Shown: piece after piece, positions 1 to 5,798 of the stretch
Layout of the letters: each line of letters opens with the position of its first letter
Position numbering within the stretch: position 1 is the stretch's first letter
Source of the DNA: Firmicutes bacterium UBA6811
Lineage (GTDB): Bacteria > Bacillota > SHA-98 > UBA4971
Direction of reading: 5' to 3'
Length of the DNA: 6,012 nt
NCBI GenBank assembly: GCA_002452295.1
Contig: DKEX01000114.1
Location: forward strand, 52,997-59,008
Made by a program: the position numbers and the translations under genes
Notes under the pieces: model-generated
Databases searched by the model: none
What the model saw: the letters and a program-made list of their open reading frames with translations, nothing else
What the model was told of the DNA's origin: nothing

Positions 1-16
1 TCACTCGTTCACTCAC
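1..16 (-). CDS. Possible start of the next gene after fmt, cut off by the window edge
   Basis: GTG at 16-14 opens a frame reading Met/Val-Ser-Glu-Arg-Val up to the edge. It follows AGGTGG (25-20), with a short 3-base gap, or 6 bases counted from the AGG core. It lies about 21 bases after the predicted start of the promoter at 44-72. Too little is visible to name a product. In related genomes fmt is often followed by other translation or protein-processing genes, but that is only context. Confidence 0.3.
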
Positions 17-43
17 GAGCCACCTGGCGCGCCACCCATACCT

Positions 44-72
44 ATTATAGTCCCTTCAGGACGCAGGTTCAA
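44..72 (-). promoter_or_regulatory. Sigma-A-type promoter downstream of fmt, firing out of the window
   Basis: The minus strand reads TTGAAC (72-67), a 17-base spacer, then a perfect TATAAT (49-44). Transcription would start near 37 and run leftward, so the gene after fmt can be expressed independently. No terminator hairpin is visible between the fmt stop and this promoter. Confidence 0.65.
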
Positions 73-85
73 ACCCTCTCGCGCC

Positions 86-1114
86 CTACCTTCCCAGCAC
101 CGTTCCGAGGGCCACTGGATGGCCACGCAGGTAATCGCGTGCAGTCATGCGCTTGCCGCCCTCGGCTTGCACCTCCTGCACCAGGTAGAAGCCATCGCCG
201 GCCCTCACGAGAAGGCCTTCCGGGGTGGTGCGGCACGTTCCCGGCGGATCCGGCGGGCCAGGCGCGGCCTGAGGGTCGCAGGCGCCCCCGTGGCAGGCGC
301 TGGCATCCTCACGTTCGCGCGCGCGCTCGCACTCGGCCCCGGCCCCAGGCGCGTCGACGGGTCGCCCACGGAAGATCTTCACCAGTCGCCCTCCGATCCT
401 CGTAAACGCGCCCGGCCTCGGGTTCCCCGCCCGTACCAGGTTATGGATGGCGCGCGCCGGCCTTCGCCAGTCGATCTCGAACTCGCCCGGATCCACCCGG
501 GGGGCGCGCGTGGCGACCGCCTCGTTCTGCCGGATCCTGGGCGCCCTGCCAGCCTCGATGAGCGCGAGCGTCCTTTCGAGAAGCCTCGCGCCCCTCTCCG
601 CAAGCTCCCTGCGGAGCTCTCCGGCGGTCATGTCCTGCCCGATGGGGACCTCCTCCTGGAGGATGATGTCCCCGGTGTCCCAGCCCTCAGACATGTACAT
701 CGTGGTCACGCCCGTCGTACGCTCGCCCGCCATGATGGCGCGCTCTATCGGCGCAGCCCCCCGGTACCTGGGCAGGAGCGAGGCGTGCACGTTTATGCAC
801 CCGTGCTTCGGAAGCCTCAGAACCTCTGGCGGTAGCAGAAGGCCGTACGCCACGACCGCGATGGCATCCGGCGCAGCCTCCCGGAGGACCGCAAGGGCGG
901 CGGCGTCTTTCAGGGTCTGCGGCGTGAGCACCCGAAGCCCTCGCGCCTCTGCAATCTCCTTCACAGGCGTCGGCACAAGCCGCCGCCCCCTCGCCCTCGC
1001 CCTGTCAGGCTGCGTAAAGACGCACGCGACGCTATGCCCAGCCGTCAGAACCGCCTCCAGCGAGGGAACCGCAAACTCGGGGCTTCCCATGAAGGCAATG
1101 ACCATGTCACTCAT
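86..1114 (-). CDS. fmt: Methionyl-tRNA formyltransferase, 342 aa
   Basis: The enzyme transfers a formyl group from 10-formyltetrahydrofolate to initiator Met-tRNA. The N-terminal Rossmann domain starts IAFMGSPEFAVPSLEAVL (6-23). The active site is clear: NVHASLLPRYRGAAPI (108-123, with Asn108 and His110) and GWDTGDI (144-150, Asp146). The linker and OB-fold C-terminal domain follow, with DWRRPARAIHNLVRAGNPRPGAF (215-237) and the family ending GGKRMTARDYLRG (319-331). At 342 aa it is longer than the usual 310-320. The excess is mainly an insertion at about 255-294, rich in Pro, Ala and Arg with Cys262, 274, 279 and 294, inside the C-terminal domain. ATG at 1114 is supported by GGAAGAG (1128-1122) 7 bases upstream and overlaps the def stop. 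ATG at 1105 (codon 4) is a possible alternative. It is the last gene of the priA-def-fmt cluster. Confidence 0.95.
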   Translation of the reverse strand: MSDMVIAFMGSPEFAVPSLEAVLTAGHSVACVFTQPDRARARGRRLVPTPVKEIAEARGLRVLTPQTLKDAAALAVLREAAPDAIAVVAYGLLLPPEVLRLPKHGCINVHASLLPRYRGAAPIERAIMAGERTTGVTTMYMSEGWDTGDIILQEEVPIGQDMTAGELRRELAERGARLLERTLALIEAGRAPRIRQNEAVATRAPRVDPGEFEIDWRRPARAIHNLVRAGNPRPGAFTRIGGRLVKIFRGRPVDAPGAGAECERAREREDASACHGGACDPQAAPGPPDPPGTCRTTPEGLLVRAGDGFYLVQEVQAEGGKRMTARDYLRGHPVALGTVLGR

Positions 1115-1571
1115 CCGCCTGCTCTTCCACGATGTCAGTAGCCTTGTCGATGAAGAGGACGCCGTCCAGGTGGTCTATCTCGTGCTGAAGCGCCCTCGCG
1201 AGGAGCCCGTCGCCCTCGATGCGCCGCACCCCCTGGCCATTCCGGCTGAGGGCCTCCACGGTCACTGTATCCGCCCTGACCACCTCGCCCGTCACGCCCG
1301 GAAGCGACAGGCACCCCTCGCGGGCCACCGCCTCGCCCGCGCTCCTTACGACGCGCGGGTTGAAGAGCACCATCGGCCCGTCGCCGACATCGATGACGAC
1401 GAGCCGCACCGGTATTCCCACCTGGGGAGCGGCAAGGCCCACGCCCTCGGCGGCGTACATGGTCTCCAGCATGTTGTCCGCGAGGGCCAGCATCTCCTTT
1501 GTGAGTTTTCGTAGAGGAAACGCCTGCTTTCTGAGGACGGGATCTCCAAACTTGCGTACATCCAGGATCAA
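1107..1571 (-). CDS. def: Peptide deformylase, 154 aa
   Basis: This metalloenzyme removes the N-formyl group from the starting methionine of new proteins at the ribosome. All three family motifs are present in order: GVGLAAPQ (43-50), EGCLS (85-89, Cys87 a metal ligand) and HEIDH (130-134, His130 and His134 metal ligands, Glu131 catalytic). The frame is open up to an ATG at 1682 inside priA, but that adds 37 Arg/Gly-rich residues unlike the family. The TTG at 1571-1569 gives MILDVRKFGDPVLR, the standard N-terminus, and is preceded by a very purine-rich AGGAGGGAGGGG (1590-1579) ending 7 bases before it. At 154 aa it is a normal short bacterial Def. It lies 47 bases after priA, and its stop overlaps the start of fmt by 8 bases, consistent with co-transcription and possible translational coupling. 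Its product acts on the output of Fmt. Confidence 0.95.
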   Translation of the reverse strand: MILDVRKFGDPVLRKQAFPLRKLTKEMLALADNMLETMYAAEGVGLAAPQVGIPVRLVVIDVGDGPMVLFNPRVVRSAGEAVAREGCLSLPGVTGEVVRADTVTVEALSRNGQGVRRIEGDGLLARALQHEIDHLDGVLFIDKATDIVEEQADE

Positions 1572-1578
1572 ATCGCCG

Positions 1579-1590
1579 CCCCTCCCTCCT
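1579..1590 (-). promoter_or_regulatory. Strong ribosome binding site for the TTG start of def
   Basis: The minus strand reads AGGAGGGAGGGG in the short gap after priA, 7 bases before TTG at 1571-1569. It sets the def start inside the intergenic gap rather than within priA. Confidence 0.75.
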
Positions 1591-1618
1591 ACCCTCAAGA
1601 ACCTGCTTCGTCTCTTGC

Positions 1619-3895
1619 TCAAAGGACGCTTTCGGGATCGACGTCCACCTGAACCACTATACCACGGGGAGGCGCAGGGCACGTATCAAGCCCCCGGCGG
1701 ACGGCCTCGTCGGCGCTCTCGAGCGGATGCCCCTTCAGTAGTATCTGCCACCTGTAGAGCCGCCTAACGCGCTTCATGGCGCACGGCGAGGGCCCGAGCA
1801 CCCTTACGCCTGCAGCTCCGGACGGCGCCGGGTGCGGCGGCGGGTCGAGTGACCTCGCGGCGACGCGCAGCGAGGCGCCGAGGCTTGCGGCATACCGCTC
1901 CACAGCGCCCGGATCCTCGCCGGACACCACCAGCAGCACGAGATGGACGAACGGCGGATACAGCAGGTCCTGCCGGGCGCGGATCTCCTCCTCGTAGAAC
2001 CCCACGTAGTCGTGGTCCCTCGCGTGCTGCACGGCATAATGGTCAGGCGCGTACGTCTGGATGATGACTAGGCCGGGCCTGTCTCCTCTGCCCGCCCGCC
2101 CTGCGACCTGGGTCATCAGTTGAAACGTGCGCTCCCCGGCCTTGAAGTCCGGCAGGTTGAGACAGGTATCGGCGCTGACCACCCCGACGAGGGTGACCCG
2201 GGGGAAATCGTGGCCCTTGGCCACCATCTGGGTGCCGACGAGGATGTCGTGCTCCCCGCCACGGAACTTGCTCACTATCGTCTCGTGGGCCCTCTTCGTG
2301 CGGGTGGTGTCAAGGTCCATCCGCACCACCCTGGCCTGCGGAAACGCGCGCATGACCTCGCGCTCTATCTTCTCCGTGCCGGCGCCGAAGTACTTGATAT
2401 AGCTGCTGCCGCACTTCGGGCAGGTGTCGGGCAGGGCCTCCTCGTGGTTGCAGTAGTGGCAACGCAACGTGCCCTCCTCAGCGTGGTATGTCAGGGCCAC
2501 GTCGCACTCCGGGCAGCGCATCGCGTGACCGCACTCCCGGCACAGCACGAACGTGGAGTGTCCGCGCCTGTTGAGAAAGAGTATCACCTGCTCGCGCCGG
2601 GCGAGCCTCTCGCGTATCGCCCTCGCGAGGGCCCGCGAGAAGATGCTCCTGTTGCCGTGCGCAAGCTCCTCACGCATGTCCACGATGTCCATGGCCGGCA
2701 TGGGGCGCATCTCGACTCGCGTCGTGAGGGCGATGTAGTCGTATTCGCCGGCCCTCGCCCGGTAGAATGACTCCACCGACGGGGTGGCCGACCCCAGCAC
2801 GCACGGGCAGCCGGCGACCCTCGCGCGCTCGCACGCTACCTCGCGCGCGTGGTATCTCGGCGACTCCTCCTGTTTGTACGAGTTCTCGTGCTCCTCGTCA
2901 ACGACGACGAGACCCAGGTTACCGACGGGTGCGAACACCGCGGACCGCGCCCCCACGACGATCCTGGCGTCTCCGCGCTCGGCCCTGCGCCACTCGTCGT
3001 ACCTCTCACCGGCCGACAGCCGACTATGGAGAAGCGCCACCGCTCGACCGAACCTCTCGCGAAAACCCCCTGCAAGCTGCGGCGTCAGCGCTATCTCCGG
3101 GACGAGCACGATGGCCGACCTGCCCCGGGCCAGCGCGGCCTCGATGGCGCGCATGTAGACCTCGGTCTTGCCGCTGGCGGTCACCCCGTGGAGAAGGATG
3201 GGCCTGGGGCTTCGCTGATCGAAGGCCGCTGTAATGGCTGATACCGCCCGGTCCTGGTCGGGAGTGAGGTGGAGAGGCGGCCGGCCCGCCTGCGGCGGGG
3301 CCGCCTGGGCATCGGTGAACGGGCTTCGCATGACCTCCACTTTCTTTGATGCGAGAATCCCCTTGCGGATCAGGGCGCGGACCGCGTCAGGGCATGTCCG
3401 GCGGAGGAGGCCGGAGGCGTCGCCCTCCATGACGGAGGATCCCCGTTCGAGGAGGGCGCGCACGACCTCGGCCTGGCGAGGCGCGCGCTTCTCCGCCTCA
3501 GTCACGAAGGCGCGCGCTTCCTCGGAAGACACGGCAAGCTCGATGAGCGCCTGCGTCTTGACGCTGGCCTTGCGTTGTCGGACGGCGGCCGGGAACATCT
3601 GGGCGATGGCCTCCGCAGGCCGGCAGAGGTACCGCGCGGTCATCCAGGTCGCGAGGGCCATCATACCCTGCGGAAGCGGAGATACCTCCGAGGCCACTTC
3701 AAGGATGTGCTTGACCTTCGCCACGTCGGGCGTATCGACGAACCCCACGACGTAGCCGACGAGCCTGCGGCCGCCGAACGGCACCACGACGGCGCTACCC
3801 ACCCTCACGCTCCCCCGCAGGCGGTCCGGGATCCCGTAGTGGAACGGCTTCGCCGCCTTTGCAGCAGGCACATCCACGACCACTTCAGCGAACAA
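1619..3895 (-). CDS. priA: Primosomal protein N', PriA replication-restart helicase, 758 aa
   Basis: PriA is a 3'-to-5' superfamily 2 DNA helicase that recognises stalled forks and D-loops and starts reloading of the replicative helicase. In numbering from the preferred start, the order is: N-terminal DNA-binding domain from FAEVVVDVP; Walker A GVTASGKT (237-244); Walker B DEEH (333-336); GSATPS (368-373); a zinc-binding insert with eight cysteines (452, 455, 461, 464, 479, 482, 492, 495); GTQMVAKGHDF (554-564); and QVAGRAGR (596-603). The C-terminal domain includes RLYRWQILLKG (712-722). The frame opens at TTG 3901, but the GGGGAGG ribosome binding site (3909-3903) leaves only one base there. 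TTG at 3895-3893 has a 7-base gap and gives the family-like N-terminus MFAEVVVDVP. All motifs are intact. It is the first gene of the priA-def-fmt cluster, an arrangement common in Bacillota. Confidence 0.96.
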   Translation of the reverse strand: MFAEVVVDVPAAKAAKPFHYGIPDRLRGSVRVGSAVVVPFGGRRLVGYVVGFVDTPDVAKVKHILEVASEVSPLPQGMMALATWMTARYLCRPAEAIAQMFPAAVRQRKASVKTQALIELAVSSEEARAFVTEAEKRAPRQAEVVRALLERGSSVMEGDASGLLRRTCPDAVRALIRKGILASKKVEVMRSPFTDAQAAPPQAGRPPLHLTPDQDRAVSAITAAFDQRSPRPILLHGVTASGKTEVYMRAIEAALARGRSAIVLVPEIALTPQLAGGFRERFGRAVALLHSRLSAGERYDEWRRAERGDARIVVGARSAVFAPVGNLGLVVVDEEHENSYKQEESPRYHAREVACERARVAGCPCVLGSATPSVESFYRARAGEYDYIALTTRVEMRPMPAMDIVDMREELAHGNRSIFSRALARAIRERLARREQVILFLNRRGHSTFVLCRECGHAMRCPECDVALTYHAEEGTLRCHYCNHEEALPDTCPKCGSSYIKYFGAGTEKIEREVMRAFPQARVVRMDLDTTRTKRAHETIVSKFRGGEHDILVGTQMVAKGHDFPRVTLVGVVSADTCLNLPDFKAGERTFQLMTQVAGRAGRGDRPGLVIIQTYAPDHYAVQHARDHDYVGFYEEEIRARQDLLYPPFVHLVLLVVSGEDPGAVERYAASLGASLRVAARSLDPPPHPAPSGAAGVRVLGPSPCAMKRVRRLYRWQILLKGHPLESADEAVRRGLDTCPAPPRGIVVQVDVDPESVL

Positions 3896-3902
3896 GTCCA
3901 AG

Positions 3903-3909
3903 CCTCCCC
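3903..3909 (-). promoter_or_regulatory. Ribosome binding site deciding the priA start
   Basis: The minus strand reads GGGGAGG. It ends one base before the first TTG (3901-3899), which is too close, and 7 bases before the in-frame TTG at 3895-3893, which is normal. The second TTG is therefore preferred. Confidence 0.65.
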
Positions 3910-3932
3910 GCGTAAGCCCTGTCCTTCTTTTT

Positions 3933-4091
3933 CTACGCGAGGAAACAAAAACCTTCAGTCTTCGGCCCGACTTCGCCTGCGGCTCTGGCTGCGGCCCAGC
4001 CTGTGACCAGGCTGTGTCCAGGCTGCGGCTCCGCCTCCGCCTCCACCTCAGACTCGGCTTCCTGCTCCGGTTCCGGTTCCGGCGTGGGCAC
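3933..4091 (-). CDS. Doubtful 52-aa acidic ORF between yqeG and priA
   Basis: A GTG at 4091-4089 opens a 52-codon frame ending in TAG at 3935-3933. It begins PTPEPEPEQEAESEVEAEAE (residues 2-21), a Glu/Pro/Ala-rich run, and then becomes nondescript (GWAAARAAGEVGPKTEGF, 31-48). No good ribosome binding site precedes the GTG. The Glu run follows directly from the six-base-period repeat in the DNA. It could be a leftover C-terminal tail of a lost gene, a small real protein, or nothing. I lean to non-coding. Confidence 0.15.
   Translation of the reverse strand: MPTPEPEPEQEAESEVEAEAEPQPGHSLVTGWAAARAAGEVGPKTEGFCFLA
3997..4014. repeat. Perfect 7-bp inverted repeat upstream of priA
   Basis: CAGCCTG (3997-4003) and CAGGCTG (4008-4014) form a perfect stem with a 4-base loop. 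CCAGGCTG (4007-4014) occurs again at 4018-4025. The nearest T-rich run on the minus strand (TTTTTGTTT, about 3951-3943) is some 45 bases further on, too far for a classical terminator. No clear priA promoter was found in this gap. Confidence 0.35.
4022..4085. repeat. Degenerate six-base-period low-complexity tract
   Basis: The plus strand repeats units such as CTCCGC, CTCCAC, CTCGGC, CTCCGG and TTCCGG with a period of six. On the minus strand, one frame reads as alternating Glu with Pro or Ala. In one plus-strand frame it reads as alternating Ser with Ala or Gly, and in another as Leu with Arg. It lies between yqeG and priA. I cannot tell whether it is coding remnant or simple-sequence DNA. 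Confidence 0.5.
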
Positions 4092-4098
4092 CGCCGCC

Positions 4099-4121
4099 GA
4101 CCCCGGCCGCCGGCCGGAGCC
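4099..4121. repeat. Second GC-rich inverted repeat in the yqeG-priA gap
   Basis: CCGGCC (4103-4108) and GGCCGG (4112-4117) form a 6-bp stem around a 3-base loop. With two further wobble pairs and two further G-C pairs it can extend to 10 pairs across 4099-4121. No T-run follows on either side. Confidence 0.35.
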
Positions 4122-4137
4122 CCCGTCGGTTAATATG

Positions 4138-4153
4138 CGCCCCGGCTGGGGCG
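4138..4153 (-). terminator. GC-rich hairpin just after yqeG, weak terminator candidate
   Basis: CGCCCC (4138-4143) and GGGGCG (4148-4153) form a perfect 6-bp stem with a 4-base loop. It starts 12 bases after the yqeG stop. On the minus strand it is followed by CATATTAACC rather than a clean T-run, so intrinsic termination would be weak. Confidence 0.3.
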
Positions 4154-4165
4154 TCTATCCCCACC

Positions 4166-4717
4166 CTACCGCCGGCAGGCCTCGCCCTGACCTGCTGTGC
4201 CTGCACGGCCCTGGAGGGCGAGCATGCCGCGCCTCATCAGGCAACCAAGAACGGCCCTTTCCAGTTTCCTGACGATGCGGGTGGTCACAAACTCCCTGCG
4301 TGATGTAGGGATGACGAGGATAGTGTACATGCCGGCCAGGTTGCCGCCGAGCACGTCGGTGAAGATCTGATCCCCTATGACCGCGGTCTCCCGGGGCGAG
4401 GTACCGAGAAGCGCGAGGGCGGCCCGAAACGCGGGACGCATCGGCTTTAGCCCCCTCGCCGCAGGGATCCCCAGGATGCCCGAGATGGCCTCCACGCGGC
4501 CCCTGAAGTTGTTGGAGAGCATGCACAGGCGAAGGCCCCGGGCCTTCGCCTCGTCGAAGAACGCCAGCACCGGGGCGGGTATGTCACTGCTCCCCCAGTC
4601 CACAAACGTGTTATCGATGTCCAGCACCATGCCATTTATGCCACGCGCAACGAGCCGGGAGAGATCAACCTGGCAGATGGACGGGACGTAAAGATCGGGG
4701 CACAGCATAGACAGCAA
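4166..4717 (-). CDS. yqeG: YqeG-family HAD phosphatase (HAD-IIIA), 183 aa
   Basis: This is a small HAD-superfamily hydrolase of the YqeG type. Members use an aspartyl-phosphate intermediate, and the family is related to the yeast mitochondrial phosphatidylglycerophosphate phosphatase Gep4. A role in phosphatidylglycerol synthesis is therefore possible but not shown here. Motif I is DIDNT (33-37; Asp33 nucleophile, Asp35 general acid/base). Motif II is SNN (68-70), the conserved Lys is in KPM (91-93), and the metal-binding loop is GDQIFTDVLGGN (115-126). There is no cap domain, signal peptide or membrane segment. The frame opens at a TTG at 4735, but TTG at 4717-4715 is preferred because GGGAGGG (4730-4724) lies 6 bases before it. 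The resulting N-terminus, MLSMLCPDLYVPSI, fits the family. ATG at 4708 is a further alternative, 15 bases from the ribosome binding site. The gene stands alone behind its own promoter, 240 bases from sigK. Confidence 0.9.
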   Translation of the reverse strand: MLSMLCPDLYVPSICQVDLSRLVARGINGMVLDIDNTFVDWGSSDIPAPVLAFFDEAKARGLRLCMLSNNFRGRVEAISGILGIPAARGLKPMRPAFRAALALLGTSPRETAVIGDQIFTDVLGGNLAGMYTILVIPTSRREFVTTRIVRKLERAVLGCLMRRGMLALQGRAGTAGQGEACRR

Positions 4718-4754
4718 GCATATCCCTCCCGGCAATAGGGGTGTCCGTGCCGGT

Positions 4755-4763
4755 ATTATACCA
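4755..4763 (-). promoter_or_regulatory. Extended -10 promoter for yqeG
   Basis: The minus strand reads TGGTATAAT: a perfect TATAAT (4760-4755) preceded by the extended-10 TGn. The hexamer 17 bases upstream (TCGCCG) is a poor -35, as is common for extended -10 promoters. Transcription would begin near 4748, giving a leader of about 31 bases that contains the GGGAGGG ribosome binding site. Confidence 0.65.
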
Positions 4764-4875
4764 TGTATGCCAAAATCCGGCGAGGCCTGGTCGCCCCGGT
4801 GTTGTCACCCCGGCCGTCCCGGACATCCCTGTCGCTCCAGTCCTCCGGTGCCCCGGTCGCGCACTATAGCGCCTT

Positions 4876-4911
4876 CCATGCGTGATATCGGCACGTGCTA
4901 TGCATGCATGG
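4876..4911. repeat. Imperfect inverted repeat between sigK and yqeG
   Basis: CCATGCGTG (4876-4884) faces CATGCATGG (4903-4911). This makes a 9-pair stem with one G-U wobble if read from the plus strand, or one C-A mismatch from the minus strand. The loop contains the palindrome GCACGTGC (4891-4898). No T-run follows on the minus strand, so it is not a classical terminator for sigK. Confidence 0.35.
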
Positions 4912-4957
4912 CAAGAGGCCGGGGGGCCCCGCGGCGTCCGGTTTCGCGGCTGCCTTA

Positions 4958-5662
4958 TCAATTATAGCCTTCCGCTGTCATCTCCTTTTGCAGCTTCAGA
5001 AGCGCTCGCTTCTCGATGCGCGACACGTAGGAGCGCGAGATGCCCAGGTGCCTCGAGATCTCGCGCTGAGTTCTGCGCAGCCCGTCGCCGAGCCCGTAGC
5101 GCATCTCGATGACCTTCTTCTCCCGCCGCGTGAGTTCCCCGACCTTCTCCGCGAGCTTGCCCTCCTCCACGGTGCCCTCCACGACGAGCGTCACCTCGTC
5201 GGGCTCGCTCCCAAGCACGTCGATGAGGGTGATCTCGTTGCCCTCCTTGTCAGCCCCTATGGGGTCATAGAGAAGGATCTCGCCCTTGCTCTTTCGGGTC
5301 GCCCGGAGGTGCATGAGGATCTCGTTCTCGATGCACCGTGCGGCGTAAGTAGCGAGCCTCGTCCGCTTCTTCTGGTTGAAAGTGTCGATGGCCTTTATGA
5401 GGCCGATTGTGCCTATGGATATGAGGTCGTCCTGGTCCTCACCGGTGCCCTCGAACTTCTTGACGATGTGCGCCACGAGCCTGAGGTTGCGTTCGATGAG
5501 AGTGTTCCTGGCATCCTCGTCGCCGTTCTCCTTCCGCGCGAGAACCTCGGCCTCCTCCTTCTCCGAAAGGGGAGGCGGGAACACATTGCCGCTGGATATG
5601 TGCGACGCCAGGAGCCACAACCCTCGCAAAAGCAATGCCGAGCCTACCAGGAGATCGAGCAC
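4958..5662 (-). CDS. sigK: RNA polymerase sporulation sigma factor SigK (pro-sigma-K), 234 aa
   Basis: This is a sigma-70 family factor that directs late mother-cell transcription during endospore formation (coat and cortex genes). Region 2 carries NLRLVAHIVKKFEGTGED (59-76) and DLISIGTIGLIKAIDTF (79-95), then LATYAARCIENEILMHLR (103-120). The C-terminal helix-turn-helix of region 4 is TQREISRHLGISRSYVSRIE (198-217). From memory these blocks fit B. subtilis SigK better than SigE, including the N-terminal FPxPLS at 28-33. The GTG start is chosen because AGGGGGTGG (5678-5670) lies 7 bases upstream. From that start, residues 1-20 form a hydrophobic stretch ending in Ser20, about where the B. subtilis pro-sequence is removed by SpoIVFB. 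Length is close to the usual 230-240 aa. The frame is unbroken, with no sign of a skin-type insertion inside the gene. The same frame stays open upstream to the window edge, with a GTG at 5953 and an ATG at 5728, but these have weaker support. Confidence 0.93.
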   Translation of the reverse strand: MLDLLVGSALLLRGLWLLASHISSGNVFPPPLSEKEEAEVLARKENGDEDARNTLIERNLRLVAHIVKKFEGTGEDQDDLISIGTIGLIKAIDTFNQKKRTRLATYAARCIENEILMHLRATRKSKGEILLYDPIGADKEGNEITLIDVLGSEPDEVTLVVEGTVEEGKLAEKVGELTRREKKVIEMRYGLGDGLRRTQREISRHLGISRSYVSRIEKRALLKLQKEMTAEGYN

Positions 5663-5669
5663 GTGCCTG

Positions 5670-5678
5670 CCACCCCCT
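5670..5678 (-). promoter_or_regulatory. Ribosome binding site deciding the sigK GTG start
   Basis: The minus strand reads AGGGGGTGG, one mismatch from a full anti-Shine-Dalgarno complement (AGGAGGTGG). It sits 7 bases before GTG at 5662-5660. This favours the 234-aa pro-SigK over the longer readings of the same open frame. Confidence 0.75.
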
Positions 5679-5692
5679 GCAAGAGATTCACT

Positions 5693-5698
5693 AGTATA
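5693..5698 (-). promoter_or_regulatory. Possible -10 element for sigK
   Basis: The minus strand reads TATACT, five of six matches to TATAAT, about 31 bases before the GTG start. This would leave a leader of about 24 bases. The hexamer 17 bases upstream (CTTTCA) is a poor -35. In B. subtilis sigK is read by sigma-E with SpoIIID. The ATAC core could belong to a sigma-E-type -10, but I cannot assign the sigma factor from this. Confidence 0.3.
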
Positions 5699-5798
5699 GA
5701 TATGAGCCGAACCGGTGAAAGTGCCTGTCCAGGTCGGGGGCATTCCAAGGAATAGCAGGCAGGCTACGACCGGGAGCAGGAACCGCGTGCGCCAGTCG

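Noticed and set aside
61..86. GGTTCAAACCC on the plus strand looks like the T-arm of a tRNA, with GGCGCG (26-31) and CGCGCC (80-85) as a possible acceptor stem.
   Set aside because: Only about 60 bases lie between the putative ends, too few for D-arm and anticodon arm. The T-stem has only three good pairs, and no D-loop consensus is present.
447..1514. A 355-codon plus-strand ORF antisense to fmt and def.
   Set aside because: It is a shadow of two confidently identified minus-strand genes. Its translation matches no family I recognise and is rich in Arg, Ser and Ala as expected for the complement of GC-rich coding DNA.
1107..1682. A longer deformylase starting at the ATG at 1682.
   Set aside because: The extra 37 residues overlap priA, are Arg/Ser/Gly-rich and do not resemble Def. 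The TTG at 1571 has a strong ribosome binding site and yields the normal N-terminus.
3943..3951. TTTTTGTTT on the minus strand as a terminator T-run before priA.
   Set aside because: The nearest good stem (3997-4014) is about 45 bases away, and only a 4-bp stem can be drawn directly before the run.
4003..4272. An 89-codon plus-strand ORF beginning with a Ser/Ala/Gly-rich run across the yqeG-priA gap.
   Set aside because: It starts at GTG without a clear ribosome binding site and runs antisense into yqeG. The Ser-rich run comes from the six-base repeat.
4665..4967. Short ORFs on both strands between sigK and yqeG (98 codons minus, 66 codons plus).
   Set aside because: The minus-strand ORF spans the yqeG promoter and start in another frame. 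Both translations are Arg/Pro/Gly-rich without motifs, typical of non-coding GC-rich DNA.
4895..5755. A 286-codon plus-strand ORF antisense to sigK.
   Set aside because: It is the complement of the conserved sigma-factor gene, with no recognisable motif and no independent support.
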